This document shows positions 50,348 to 58,867 of a stretch of DNA of 64,000 nucleotides, in pieces. The position numbers and the translations under genes are program-made. The DNA is taken from NCBI RefSeq assembly GCF_019599275.1, contig NZ_JAHZTD010000001.1:1612001-1676000 (forward strand), read 5' to 3'. The notes beneath the pieces were generated by a model. The model was not told the origin of the DNA. It did no database searches and was given only the letters and a program-made list of their open reading frames with translations. Numbering within the stretch: position 1 is the first letter of the stretch; the number at the start of each line of letters is the position of its first letter. This DNA is from Hymenobacter sp. HSC-4F20 (GTDB taxonomy: Bacteria > Bacteroidota > Bacteroidia > Cytophagales > Hymenobacteraceae).

Positions 50348-50437
50348 CTAACTTCCGTATCCGCAAAGGAGCCCGACCCCGCCCTGCATAGGGCGGTTAT
50401 TAATCAGGTAGACACATTTCGCGGTGAGCTGTAGCAT
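50348..50437 (-). CDS. Leader peptide ORF of the altered hydroxylase gene
   Basis: This 29-codon ORF starts MLQLTAKCVYLINN and ends CGYGS before TAG. Tyr is at codons 10 and 27 only. Codons 15-24 contain a hairpin CCGCCCT/AGGGCGG (50396-50390, 50385-50379) and the overlapping antiterminator strand GGGGTCGGGCTC. The start context TCATCATGCT matches that of the phhA leader, and the ATG follows its -7 box by 7 nt. The segment order 1:2, 2:3, 3:4 is that of a classical attenuator; a ribosome paused at Tyr10 would block 1:2. Confidence 0.68.
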   Translation of the reverse strand: MLQLTAKCVYLINNRPMQGGVGLLCGYGS

Positions 50438-50444
50438 GATGACA

Positions 50445-50452
50445 CAAATATA
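50445..50452 (-). promoter_or_regulatory. Predicted -7 box (TATATTTG) of the altered hydroxylase
   Basis: TATATTTG on the minus strand matches TAnnTTTG in an AT-rich stretch. No TTG is seen at the -33 distance, unlike the phhA promoter. Confidence 0.55.
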
Positions 50453-50482
50453 TATTATTTGAAAAATAGATTGTATACCAAG

Positions 50483-50610
50483 GGGGTATATTTTTTTATG
50501 TCTTACGCGTTAGCAAACTACAAATTCAAGCAAACGCCCCTTCACAAACAGGGGTATTCACCGAGAAATTTGGTTCAAAATAGGTATGCCCCCTATAAAA
50601 ACAGGGGTAT
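50483..50610. promoter_or_regulatory. Three AGGGGTAT motifs upstream of the altered hydroxylase
   Basis: GGGGTAT occurs at 50483, 50551 and 50604. Two copies extend to a longer shared block: GCCCC(C/T)T, 7-8 A-rich bases, then AACAGGGGTAT (50537-50557 and 50588-50610), each an interrupted inverted repeat CCCC...GGGG. They lie 30-160 bp upstream of the -7 box and look like operator sites for a transcription factor. The small reading frame running through them (50459-50656 plus strand) has no other support. Confidence 0.5.
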
Positions 50611-50637
50611 AACAACAAACCATCATGCCTTTACAGG

Positions 50638-50678
50638 AAAAACCGCACTGCTTTAAGCACGCCTGACTGGTAGTGCGG
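50638..50678 (-). terminator. Terminator at the end of the trp-aroF operon
   Basis: On the minus strand CCGCACT (50678-50672) pairs with AGTGCGG (50649-50643), followed by TTTTT (50642-50638), just after the aroF stop. Confidence 0.75.
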
Positions 50679-50695
50679 AGACGTAGCACGTGTAG

Positions 50696-51709
50696 TTATT
50701 CCAGTTCTTGCCGTAGGGCATACACCTTGCGCAGGTTGCGAATCAGGCGGGCCGACTCCTGGAAGTTTAGGGTTTGGGCACCGTCGGAGGCAGCTTCTTC
50801 GGGCTTCTCATGCGCTTCGTAGATGATGCCGTCGGCACCGGCCATTACGGCGGCCAGGGCCATAGAGGGTACGTAGTCGCGGATACCGATGCCGTGGGAG
50901 GGGTCCACGATGACGGGCAGGTGGGTTTTTTCCTTCAGGATGGGCACCGCATTCAGATCCAGCGTATTGCGTGAGGCCGTTTCAAAGGTGCGGATGCCCC
51001 GCTCGCAGAGAATCAGCTTCTCATTACCTCCCGAAAACACGTACTCCGCCGACGAAAGCAGTTCCTCAATGGTGCCGGAAATGCCGCGCTTAATCATCAC
51101 CGGCTTATCTACCCCGCCCAGGGCGTCGAGCAGGTTAAAGTTCTGGGTGTTGCGCGCCCCTACCTGGAACACGTCCACGTAGTCGTGCATTTCCTCCACC
51201 TGCGACACCTGCATCACCTCTGTTATGATTTTAATGCCCCGCGCCCGCGCCATTTGGTGGAACAGCTTCAGGCCTTCCATGCCCAGGCCGCGGAAGGAGT
51301 ACGGAGAGGAGCGCGGCTTGAACACGCCTCCGCGCATGATACGCACGTCGTTGTCTACGAGGTGCTGCATAATCAGCTCCATCTGCTGCTCATTCTCGAT
51401 GCTGCAGGGCCCGGCGGCCAGCGTGAGGCTGCCCTCCCCTACCCGCACCCCGTCGCCGAGGTCGAGCACGGTGGGGCGCACCCGCCACTTCCGCGACACC
51501 AGTTGGTAGTCGTCGGATACCTGATGAATGTCCAGAATGCCCGGCAGTTGCCCAATGGTGCGCAGGTCTACGTCGGCTTTGCCGATGGCCACGAGGTAGT
51601 GAGCCCGTTGGGTTTTAACGTCCGTGACTTTGTATTTGAGAGCCTTAATGTGGTCTTCGATGGCCTGCTGGGCAGCCTCGGAGATATGGGAATCGAGTTG
51701 GATGATCAT
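50696..51709 (-). CDS. aroF: 3-deoxy-7-phosphoheptulonate synthase (DAHP synthase, type I beta with regulatory domain)
   Basis: This enzyme condenses PEP and erythrose-4-phosphate, the first step toward all aromatic amino acids. The 337 residues comprise a ferredoxin-like N-terminal regulatory domain (about 1-70, MIIQLDSHISEAAQQAIEDH) and a TIM-barrel catalytic domain. Barrel motifs are LAAGPCSIEN, FKPRSSPYSFRG, QVGARNTQNFNLL and VIVDPSHGIG. In other bacteria such an N-terminal domain mediates Tyr/Phe feedback; that is inferred here. I chose the ATG at 51707-51709. It is the last gene of the trp operon, separated from trpA by a palindromic repeat. Confidence 0.95.
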   Translation of the reverse strand: MIIQLDSHISEAAQQAIEDHIKALKYKVTDVKTQRAHYLVAIGKADVDLRTIGQLPGILDIHQVSDDYQLVSRKWRVRPTVLDLGDGVRVGEGSLTLAAGPCSIENEQQMELIMQHLVDNDVRIMRGGVFKPRSSPYSFRGLGMEGLKLFHQMARARGIKIITEVMQVSQVEEMHDYVDVFQVGARNTQNFNLLDALGGVDKPVMIKRGISGTIEELLSSAEYVFSGGNEKLILCERGIRTFETASRNTLDLNAVPILKEKTHLPVIVDPSHGIGIRDYVPSMALAAVMAGADGIIYEAHEKPEEAASDGAQTLNFQESARLIRNLRKVYALRQELE

Positions 51710-51730
51710 GTTCAGGAGAAAATATCGGTT

Positions 51731-51838
51731 GTCATCTGAGCAGAGCGGAGGACCTATTTCGCTTCGTCCCAACGATTAGGTTAGCCAGAGGTAGAGGTCC
51801 TTCGTCCTCGCTTGATGCGCGACATGCTCAGGATGACA
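51731..51838. repeat. TGTCATCC...GGATGACA repeat between trpA and aroF
   Basis: Left end TGTCATCTGAGCAGAGCGG then AGGACCTATT; right arm GGTAGAGGTCCTTCGTCC...CTCAGGATGACA. The right arm carries an insertion GCTTGATGCGCGACATG. It lies inside the operon, so it would be transcribed as a large hairpin. Confidence 0.85.
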
Positions 51839-51877
51839 AGTGGTAGGAGGCTAATCAGATAACCTCTTAGTTCAGTT

Positions 51878-52657
51878 TTATTTAAGCACCGACTGCACAA
51901 ACCGGGCGGCGGCGGCGGGCGCATCGTCGGTGCCTTCCAAAGCCCGGATCAGAGCTGAGCCGATGATGGCGCCCTCGGCGTACTCGCAGGCGCGCTGGAA
52001 AGAAGCTTTGTCGCCGATGCCGAAACCGATGAGGCGGGGGTTGCGCAGGTTCATGGCTTCAATGCGCTCGAAATATGCTTCCTGCACCCCTTCGGCCTGG
52101 GTGTTGGCGCCGCCCGTGGTTCCGGGGCCCGACACGAGGTAGAGAAAGGAATCCGTCAGCTCATCGATGCGGCGGATGCGCTCCGGGGCCGTTTGGGGCG
52201 TGATAAGGAACACGGGCCGCAGGTTGTAGCGGCGGAACATTTCCTGGTATTCGGCCACGTAGTCGTCCAGGGGTAGGTCGGGCAAAATCACGCCATCTAC
52301 GCCAGCAGCGGCAGCTTCGCGGCAGAAGTTCTCCACCCCGAACTGCATGACGGGGTTGAGGTAGCCCATGAGCAGAATGGGCGTTTCGGGTACCTCGCTG
52401 CGGATGCCTTCCAGTTGCCGAAACAGCACCCGCATGTTCATGCCGTTCTGCAAAGCCGCCGTGCTGCTGGCCTGAATCACAGGACCATCGGCCAGCGGGT
52501 CAGAAAACGGCATTCCTATTTCAATGAGGTCGGCGCCGGCCTGGGTCAGCGACTTAATGAGTGGCACCGTGTCGTGCAGGCTGGGGTAGCCGGCGGTGAA
52601 GTACACGTTGAGCAGGCCTTTCTGCTTTTTCTCAAAAACGTTTTTGATTCGGTTCAT
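51878..52657 (-). CDS. trpA: Tryptophan synthase alpha subunit
   Basis: TrpA cleaves indole-3-glycerol phosphate to indole, channelled to TrpB. The 259-residue TIM barrel has the catalytic Glu in DLIEIGMPFSDPLADGP and Asp in FSDPLAD, then ILLMGYLNPVMQFG, GVDGVILPDLPLDD, and the phosphate-binding FGIGDK and GAIIGSALI. It is spaced 100 nt from trpB, and that gap is almost filled by a repeat. Confidence 0.97.
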   Translation of the reverse strand: MNRIKNVFEKKQKGLLNVYFTAGYPSLHDTVPLIKSLTQAGADLIEIGMPFSDPLADGPVIQASSTAALQNGMNMRVLFRQLEGIRSEVPETPILLMGYLNPVMQFGVENFCREAAAAGVDGVILPDLPLDDYVAEYQEMFRRYNLRPVFLITPQTAPERIRRIDELTDSFLYLVSGPGTTGGANTQAEGVQEAYFERIEAMNLRNPRLIGFGIGDKASFQRACEYAEGAIIGSALIRALEGTDDAPAAAARFVQSVLK

Positions 52658-52668
52658 ATCATCAATCC

Positions 52669-52744
52669 TGTCATCCTGAGCCCAGCAAAGGACCTCTATT
52701 GAGTTAGCCAGAGGTAGAGGTCCTTTGCTGGGCTCAGGATGACA
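52669..52744. repeat. TGTCATCC...GGATGACA repeat between trpB and trpA
   Basis: Arms of 30 bp (52669-52698 and 52715-52744; TGTCATCCTGAGCCCAGC outermost) are perfectly complementary around 16 nt. It ends 12 nt before the trpA start codon on the downstream side, so the mRNA would carry a large hairpin in front of trpA. Confidence 0.93.
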
Positions 52745-52757
52745 GACGGTTTGCGCT

Positions 52758-53954
52758 TTACAGGATGGTATCGGCGTACTTGAGGTAGGTTTCCAAGTCT
52801 TTGTCGCCGCGGCCCGAGAGGTTTACTACTACCACGTCGTCGGGGCCGGCGCCCAACTGGCCGAGTGCGGCCAGGGCGTGAGCGGTTTCCAGGGCCGGGA
52901 TGATGCCTTCCAGGCGACTCAGTTCGGCTACCGCCTTCAGCGCGTCCTCGTCCTCAATGCTGATAAACCGGGCCCGGCCCGAATCGGCGAGGTAGGCGTG
53001 CAAGGGGCCAATGCCGGGGTAGTCGAGGCCGGCCGACAGGGAGTAGGGCTCGGTAATCTGGCCGTCTTCGTCCTGCATGAGCAGGGTACGCGAACCGTGA
53101 ATAATGCCCGGCTTGCCCAGCACCGACGTAGCCGCCGAGTGCCCCGAGTTGACACCGTGCCCGGCCGCTTCCACGGCCACCAGCTTCACCGACGGCTCTT
53201 CCAGGAAGTGGTAGAACGCGCCGGCCGCGTTGGAGCCACCACCCACGCAGGCTACCACGTAGTTAGGTAGCTCGGAGCCGGTTTTTTCCAGCAGCTGCTT
53301 GCGCATCTCCTCACTGATAACCGCCTGCAACCGCGCCACCAGATCGGGGTACGGGTGCGGGCCAACTACCGAGCCGATGATGTAGTGGGTATCGACGGGG
53401 TTGGAAATCCAGTCCCGGATGGCCTCGTTGGTGGCATCTTTGAGGGTGCGGCTGCCGCTCATGGCCGCCCGTACTTCGGCCCCCAACAGGCGCATGCGGT
53501 ACACGTTTGGCTTCTGGCGCTCCATATCGATTTCGCCCATGTACACGATGCACTGCATGCCCATGAGGGCGCACACCGTGGCCGTGGCTACACCATGCTG
53601 GCCGGCGCCGGTTTCGGCAATGATGCGGGTTTTGCCCAGGCGCTTGGCCAGCAGAATCTGCCCCACGGTGTTGTTTACCTTGTGCGCCCCGGTGTGGCAG
53701 AGGTCCTCGCGCTTGAGGTACACGCGGGTGTTATACTTCTCCGACAGGCGCTTGGCCTCGAACAAGGGGGTAGGCCGACCCACGTAGTCGCGGAGCAGTT
53801 GCTGGTACTCCTGCTGAAACGCGGGGTCAGCCAGGATGTCGAGGTACTGCTGGCGTAGCTCTTCCACGTTGGGGTAGAGCATTTCCGGGATGAAGGCGCC
53901 GCCGAACGGGCCGTAGTAGCCGCGTTCCGTGGGTTGTTGATAGGTAGTAGGCAT
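52758..53954 (-). CDS. trpB: Tryptophan synthase beta subunit
   Basis: TrpB joins indole and serine using PLP. The 398 residues show [14 protein letters not shown], the PLP lysine in [27 protein letters not shown], the phosphate loop [11 protein letters not shown] and [11 protein letters not shown]. It is preceded by trpF at 87 nt with a CCAGGGCT palindrome between, and followed by trpA. Confidence 0.97.
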   Translation of the reverse strand: MPTTYQQPTERGYYGPFGGAFIPEMLYPNVEELRQQYLDILADPAFQQEYQQLLRDYVGRPTPLFEAKRLSEKYNTRVYLKREDLCHTGAHKVNNTVGQILLAKRLGKTRIIAETGAGQHGVATATVCALMGMQCIVYMGEIDMERQKPNVYRMRLLGAEVRAAMSGSRTLKDATNEAIRDWISNPVDTHYIIGSVVGPHPYPDLVARLQAVISEEMRKQLLEKTGSELPNYVVACVGGGSNAAGAFYHFLEEPSVKLVAVEAAGHGVNSGHSAATSVLGKPGIIHGSRTLLMQDEDGQITEPYSLSAGLDYPGIGPLHAYLADSGRARFISIEDEDALKAVAELSRLEGIIPALETAHALAALGQLGAGPDDVVVVNLSGRGDKDLETYLKYADTIL

Positions 53955-53980
53955 GGGGTGGTTGGCTTTCGTTGAGGTTT

Positions 53981-54051
53981 CCAGGGCTGAAGCCTTGGGC
54001 TACGTAGCGAATTGGGTGAGGGCTCTATCTAGCCCAGGGGTTTAGCCCTGG
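53981..54051. repeat. CCAGGGCT...AGCCCTGG inverted repeat between trpF and trpB
   Basis: 22-nt arms (53981-54002 and 54030-54051) match at 18 positions; each arm is itself nearly palindromic. The right arm supplies the trpF stop codon. Confidence 0.75.
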
Positions 54052-54695
54052 GAGCCGGAGGATAGAGAGCTGCGCAAAGCAGTAAACATCTGACGCAGTA
54101 AATCGGCGTCTTTCAGGCCGGGCTCCGTTTCAAATTTGCTGTTCAGGTCTAGGGCAAACAGGCCAGGGAGCTGCAGGTTGCGTAGCGTGTCAGCGTGTTC
54201 CAGGGCCAACCCACCAGCCAGGAAATAAGGCACTGGCAAGGCGTAATTCTGCAGCAGTTGCCAGTCGAAGGCGGTGCCGTTGCCGCCGGGCTGGGCGCCG
54301 GCCGTGTCGAAGAGGAAGTAGTCGACTACCCCCAGGTAGGGCCGCAACCGCTCGAAGTCGAACTGCTCCCCCACCGCAAACGCCTTGATAACTGCTACCC
54401 CCGTGGCGCGCAGCAACCCGCAGGTTTCGGGCGTTTCGGAGCCGTGGAGCTGCACGGTCTGCAGGCCGTACTCGGTGATGCGCTCCTGAATGACGGCCGT
54501 GTCTTCATCCACGAACACGCCTACCTTTTGAATACCGGCTGGCACCGCAGCGGCAGCGGCGGGCGTGAGTGTGGGGGCAGCATAGCGCCGGGACTTCGGG
54601 TAGAAGATGAAGCCCAGAAAGTCGGGGCGCAGGGCGGCTACCGCCCGCAGGTTGTCGGGCCGGGCCATGCCGCAGACTTTCAGGCGCACGCTCAT
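54042..54695 (-). CDS. trpF: Phosphoribosylanthranilate isomerase
   Basis: TrpF performs the Amadori rearrangement of phosphoribosylanthranilate. The 217-residue barrel has the catalytic Cys in LKVCGMARPDNL, FIFYPKSRRY, VGVFVDE, VQLHGSE, FDTAGAQPGGNGTAFDW and the phosphate end FALDLNSKFETEPGLKD. Its ATG overlaps the trpC stop by one nucleotide (TAATG), implying coupled translation. Confidence 0.96.
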   Translation of the reverse strand: MSVRLKVCGMARPDNLRAVAALRPDFLGFIFYPKSRRYAAPTLTPAAAAAVPAGIQKVGVFVDEDTAVIQERITEYGLQTVQLHGSETPETCGLLRATGVAVIKAFAVGEQFDFERLRPYLGVVDYFLFDTAGAQPGGNGTAFDWQLLQNYALPVPYFLAGGLALEHADTLRNLQLPGLFALDLNSKFETEPGLKDADLLRQMFTALRSSLSSGSQG

Positions 54696-55510
54696 TAGAG
54701 TAGGGTTACGGCTTCGGTGGCGCGGAGCTGCTGTACGAGGGCGGCACAGGCTTTCTCGGGGCGGGAGTGGCGCATAAACGTCTCGCCGATCAGGAAGCCG
54801 CGGTAGCCTACCTGGCGCAGGGCCTCAATGTCGGCAGCCGAGGTCAGGCCGCTTTCCGTCACTTTCACGAACTCATCGGGGATGCGCTGGGCCAGCTCGC
54901 CGGAAGTATCCAGGCTCACACTGAAGTCGTGCAAGTTGCGGTTGTTGACGCCCACCAAGCTCACCGCGTCGGGGTGCAGGGTTTTGTCGAGCTCCTCGAC
55001 GTTATGGATTTCGAGCAACACTTCCAGGCCCAGGCTCTTGGCCAGGCGACCCAGGCGCAGCACTTCCTCCCCCGACAGTACGGCCGCAATCAGCAGCACG
55101 GCATCGGCGCCAATGCTCTTAGCTTCCAGAATCTGGTACTCATCCACCACGAAATCCTTGCGCAGAATGGGGCAGAAATTGAAGCGGCGAGCCGTAATCA
55201 GGTCCTCATTCTTACCGCCGAAAAACTCGGTATCCGTCAGCACCGATAGGGCCGAGGCGCCGGCCTGCATGTAGCCCAGCGTAGTGCGCTCTACCGGGGC
55301 GTGGGGGTTGATGAAGCCCTTGCTCGGCGACTTGCGCTTGAACTCAGCAATGATGCCGCTTAGGTCGTCGCGCAGCAGGTAGCGACGCAGGCTCAGGGGC
55401 TGGGCCGGCATGTAGAGGCTTTTTTCCAGCAGCTTTACCGGCACCAGGCTTTGGCGGTCGGCTACTTCCTGGCGCTTGTAGGCAATGATTTGGTCGAGAA
55501 TCGTAGGCAT
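54695..55510 (-). CDS. trpC: Indole-3-glycerol phosphate synthase
   Basis: TrpC closes the indole ring. The 271-residue barrel begins MPTILDQIIAYKRQEVADR and has the substrate Lys/Glu motifs GIIAEFKRKSPSKG, ILRKDFVVDEYQI, GVNNRNLHDFSV, VTESGLTSAADI and GFLIGETFMR. It is translationally coupled to trpF. Confidence 0.97.
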   Translation of the reverse strand: MPTILDQIIAYKRQEVADRQSLVPVKLLEKSLYMPAQPLSLRRYLLRDDLSGIIAEFKRKSPSKGFINPHAPVERTTLGYMQAGASALSVLTDTEFFGGKNEDLITARRFNFCPILRKDFVVDEYQILEAKSIGADAVLLIAAVLSGEEVLRLGRLAKSLGLEVLLEIHNVEELDKTLHPDAVSLVGVNNRNLHDFSVSLDTSGELAQRIPDEFVKVTESGLTSAADIEALRQVGYRGFLIGETFMRHSRPEKACAALVQQLRATEAVTLL

Positions 55511-55651
55511 TGGCGGGCCGCCGATGGATTGCGGCGGGGTTTGAAGGTGAATTCCTGCCTAGCGGCTTGGAATTGGGTGAACAGTATTCAGGAGAAAAGA
55601 GAGCCAGCTACCACGTATTTCGGTGGCTTAGCGGCTACCCCTCGTTAAGAC

Positions 55652-56665
55652 TTATAAGGTAGTAGCGTGGCTGTGCGTGACGGCCACCAGCTTGCGCAGG
55701 GCCTGCCGGGCCCAACCGGAATCCAAAGATTCCTGGGCGGCGGCCAGGGCCTCGGCAAAGCTGAACGTGGGCTCCAGGCAACCAATAGCCAGGGCCGCGT
55801 TGGCCGTTACTACGTCGCGCTGGGCGCGGGTGGCGCGGCCTTCTAGCACCTCCAGGAACAGCTTAGCCGATTCCTGCGGGGTGCGGCCGCCTGCCAGCTC
55901 TTCGGGGCGGGTGGCAGTAAGGCCCAGGTCAGTGGCCGAGAGGAGCTGCTCGCCGGCGGGCGTAGCCAGCTTGGCGGCCCCGGTCAGGGAGAGTTCGTCG
56001 TAGCCATCGAGGGCGTGCACCACGGCATAGCGGGTTTCGGTTTGCTGCAGCAGGTAGTGGTAGAGGCGCAGCAGCTCCAGGCTGAACGTGCCGGCTACTT
56101 GGTATTTCGGGCGGGCGGGGTTAATCAAGGGGCCCAGGATGTTAAAGAAGGTGCGCACCCCCAGCTCGCGCCGCACTGGCCCGGCGTAGCGCATGGCCGG
56201 GTGGAAGGACGGAGCGTGCAGAAAGCAGATGTTGGCCTGCTCCAACTGCTGCTTCAGCACGTCGTTTCCTACCCCAAAATCAACCCCCAACTGCGCCAGC
56301 ACATCCGACGACCCACACACCGACGACACCCCAATGTTACCGTGCTTGGTCACCTTGTAGCCGGCGCCCGCCACCACAAAGCAAGCCAGCGTGCTGATGT
56401 TGAGCGTGTCTTTGCCGTCGCCGCCGGTGCCCACGATATCTACCGTGTCATGGGTGCCCAGCTCCGGGTCGCGGCTCAGGCTCAGCAGGGCCTCGCGGAA
56501 GCCCGCCAACTCCGGCACGGCGATGGGCCGCATGCGATACACCGTCATGAAGGCCGCCATTTCCGAGGCGTTGGCCTCGCCCTGCCCGATGCGCAGCATG
56601 GCCTCGTGCGCCTCGGCGTGGGTGAGCTGCTGCTGGTCGAATAGTTGATTCAGGATCTGTTTCAC
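55652..56665 (-). CDS. trpD: Anthranilate phosphoribosyltransferase
   Basis: TrpD transfers phosphoribose to anthranilate. From a GTG start at 56663-56665 the protein has 337 residues, the usual length, and begins (M)KQILNQLFDQQQLTHAEAHEAM like the family. An ATG 27 codons upstream adds atypical residues and I rejected it. Key motifs are the PRPP-binding VGTGGDGKDTLNIS, KHGNIGVSSVCGSSDVLAQLG, VRTFFNILGPLINPA and VHALDGYDELS. It lies 98 nt after trpG. Confidence 0.95.
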   Translation of the reverse strand: MKQILNQLFDQQQLTHAEAHEAMLRIGQGEANASEMAAFMTVYRMRPIAVPELAGFREALLSLSRDPELGTHDTVDIVGTGGDGKDTLNISTLACFVVAGAGYKVTKHGNIGVSSVCGSSDVLAQLGVDFGVGNDVLKQQLEQANICFLHAPSFHPAMRYAGPVRRELGVRTFFNILGPLINPARPKYQVAGTFSLELLRLYHYLLQQTETRYAVVHALDGYDELSLTGAAKLATPAGEQLLSATDLGLTATRPEELAGGRTPQESAKLFLEVLEGRATRAQRDVVTANAALAIGCLEPTFSFAEALAAAQESLDSGWARQALRKLVAVTHSHATTL

Positions 56666-56763
56666 GTAAGAGGGGTAGCTGGCGGCCAGGAGCGTCCAGC
56701 TGTTTGGGTGGGAATCGAAAGAAGAGCAGCGGCGGGGGTCGGGCAAGCGCCTACCCCCATGGG

Positions 56764-57330
56764 TTAGGCCAACCAGTTGGCCAGCATCTGGTGGCCGTGC
56801 TCGGTCAGGATGGACTCGGGGTGGAACTGCACGCCGCGCACGTCGTACTCGCGGTGGCGGAAGGCTAACACCTGCCCATTAGCATCCACAGCCGTTACTT
56901 CCAGCGCCGCCGGCACCGACTCCGGCAGCACGCTCCAGGAGTGGTAGCGCCCTACCTTGAATTGTGGGGGCAAGCCGGCAAACAGGCGGTCCTCAGCCGT
57001 TACCTGGGCATCGGTAGCCAAACCGTGGAGCACATCAGGCATATTGTATAGCTCGCCGCCGAAGCTTTCGGCCAAGCCCTGGTGGCCCAGGCACACACCC
57101 AACATGCGCTTGCTGGGGGCGTATTGGCGAATGATTTCCGGCATCAGCCCGGCATCAGCTGGTACACCCGGACCAGGGGACAGCAGCACGGCATCGTAGC
57201 CGGCCACGTCTTCCACCGCCAGCTTGTCGTTGCGAATCACCGTGACGTTATCGGTATGACCCAGTTCCCGCAGCACCTGCACAAGGTTGTAGGTGAAGGA
57301 GTCGTAGTTATCAATGACGAGAATTTTCAT
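56764..57330 (-). CDS. trpG: Anthranilate synthase component II (glutamine amidotransferase)
   Basis: The 188-residue class I amidotransferase supplies ammonia to TrpE. It has the oxyanion strand LLSPGPGVPADAG, the Cys nucleophile in GVCLGHQGLAESFGG, and the His-Glu pair in GVQFHPESILTEHG. It may also serve para-aminobenzoate synthesis, as in many bacteria. It lies 84 nt after trpE. Confidence 0.95.
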   Translation of the reverse strand: MKILVIDNYDSFTYNLVQVLRELGHTDNVTVIRNDKLAVEDVAGYDAVLLSPGPGVPADAGLMPEIIRQYAPSKRMLGVCLGHQGLAESFGGELYNMPDVLHGLATDAQVTAEDRLFAGLPPQFKVGRYHSWSVLPESVPAALEVTAVDANGQVLAFRHREYDVRGVQFHPESILTEHGHQMLANWLA

Positions 57331-57414
57331 TTTGGGTGGTACTCGGGTGGGTTGAATTTCTGGTCAGACTATCATGCTTCGGCTGCGCTTAGCATAACAG
57401 TGTCTCTTTTCTCT

Positions 57415-58830
57415 CTACACTAACTCGGCTTCTTTCAGGGCCTTGCGCAGAGCAGCTAGTTTGTGGTGTACTTCGTTGAGTTCGGAGTTGATATCGGAGG
57501 CGGCTACTACCCCCGCGCCGGCCTGGAAGTAGAGCTGGCCGGCCGTGCTCAGGAAGGAGCGAATCATGATGGCGTGGTTGAAGTCGCCGTTGAAGCCCAG
57601 GTGGCCGATGGCCCCGCCGTAGTAGCCGCGGGCGGTGGGCTCCAGCGAGTCAATAATCTGCATGGCGCGGTGCTTGGGGGCACCGGAAAGCGTACCAGCC
57701 GGGAACGTATCGGCCACTACCTGCAGGGGGCTGGCCTGCGGGGCCAGGCGGGCCGTCACCTCACTGACCAAATGGATCACGTGGGAGTAGTACTGGATTT
57801 CGCGGAACACCTTCACTTTCACCTCGTCGCCGTGGCGGGCCAGGTCGTTGCGAGCCAAGTCCACGAGCATGACGTGCTCGGCGTTTTCCTTGGGGTCGTC
57901 GGCTAGTTTCTGGGCCAGGGCAGCATCCTCGGCATCGTGGCCGGTGCGGCGGAAGGTGCCGGCAATGGGGTACAGGCTGGCCTGGCGCCCTTTGATCAGC
58001 AGCTGGGTTTCGGGCGAGGAGCCGAAAATCTTGAACGAGCCGTAATCGAAGTAAAACAGGTAGGGCGAGGGGTTGATGGAGCGTAGCGCCCGGTACACAT
58101 TGAACTCGTCGCCGCTGAAGCCCTGCTGAAACCGCCGCGACAGTACAATCTGGAACACATTGCCGCGGCGGCAGTGCTGCTGCCCTTCGGCCAGCACTTT
58201 TAGGAACTCCTCATCGGTCTGGTTGGTCTGCTCTTCACCTACTGTTTTGAATTTGAAATCGGGTAGAGAGGGGTTCCGGATCAGATTCACCAAGCGCGTA
58301 AGACCATCTTCATCAACGGTTTGTCCGGCCAGCGTGTGCTCGAACACATACAGCTCGTTGCGGAAGTGGTTGACGGCAATAACGTAGCGGTAGGTGCTGT
58401 ACAGGATGTCCGGAATCTGGCCGGCAGCAGCCTTTTCAGAGTTTAGCTCCAGGTCCTCGAAGTACTGCACGGCCTCGTAGCCCAGGTAGCCAAACAGCCC
58501 GCCCGTGATGAACTCGTGGCCAGTATCCTGGGTCTGGAAGCAGCCGGCAAACTCCTGCAGGCGGGCCAGAGCCAGCCGGGGCTCGGTCAGGGTTTCGGTT
58601 TCCGAGGTATCGTCGGGGTAGGTCAGGGTCAGCTCGCGGCCGCTCAGCTCGAAGCGGGCCAGGGGGTCGAAGGCGAGGTAGCTGAAGGCGTTTTGCTGGC
58701 CGTGGTAGTCGGAGCTTTCCAGCAACAGGCAGTTGGCATACCGGTCGCGCAGGCGGAGATAGAGGCCCACGGGGGTTACTGTATCGGCCAGAACGCGCAG
58801 GAAGCGGGTATGCAGTTGGAAGGTTTTCAT
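57415..58830 (-). CDS. trpE: Anthranilate synthase component I
   Basis: TrpE makes anthranilate from chorismate, the committed step to tryptophan. The 471 residues carry the N-terminal Trp-feedback element LLLESSDYHGQQNAFSYLAFDP and the chorismate-binding C-terminal half: FGSSPETQLLIKG, YPIAGTFRRTGHDAED, ENAEHVMLVDLARNDL, TLSGAPKHRAMQIID, GYYGGAIGHLGF. It is first in the operon, and a terminator plus a Trp-rich leader ORF precede it, so it is probably regulated both by feedback and by attenuation. Confidence 0.97.
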   Translation of the reverse strand: MKTFQLHTRFLRVLADTVTPVGLYLRLRDRYANCLLLESSDYHGQQNAFSYLAFDPLARFELSGRELTLTYPDDTSETETLTEPRLALARLQEFAGCFQTQDTGHEFITGGLFGYLGYEAVQYFEDLELNSEKAAAGQIPDILYSTYRYVIAVNHFRNELYVFEHTLAGQTVDEDGLTRLVNLIRNPSLPDFKFKTVGEEQTNQTDEEFLKVLAEGQQHCRRGNVFQIVLSRRFQQGFSGDEFNVYRALRSINPSPYLFYFDYGSFKIFGSSPETQLLIKGRQASLYPIAGTFRRTGHDAEDAALAQKLADDPKENAEHVMLVDLARNDLARHGDEVKVKVFREIQYYSHVIHLVSEVTARLAPQASPLQVVADTFPAGTLSGAPKHRAMQIIDSLEPTARGYYGGAIGHLGFNGDFNHAIMIRSFLSTAGQLYFQAGAGVVAASDINSELNEVHHKLAALRKALKEAELV

Positions 58831-58867
58831 GGGCTGGTTGTGGTGATGGAAGTAGGCCAGCGCCGGA

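Noticed and set aside
50459..50656. 65-codon AT-rich frame on the plus strand upstream of the altered hydroxylase
   Set aside because: Its repeated residues merely translate the GGGGTAT repeats; no start context or homology is evident. Kept as a regulatory region instead.
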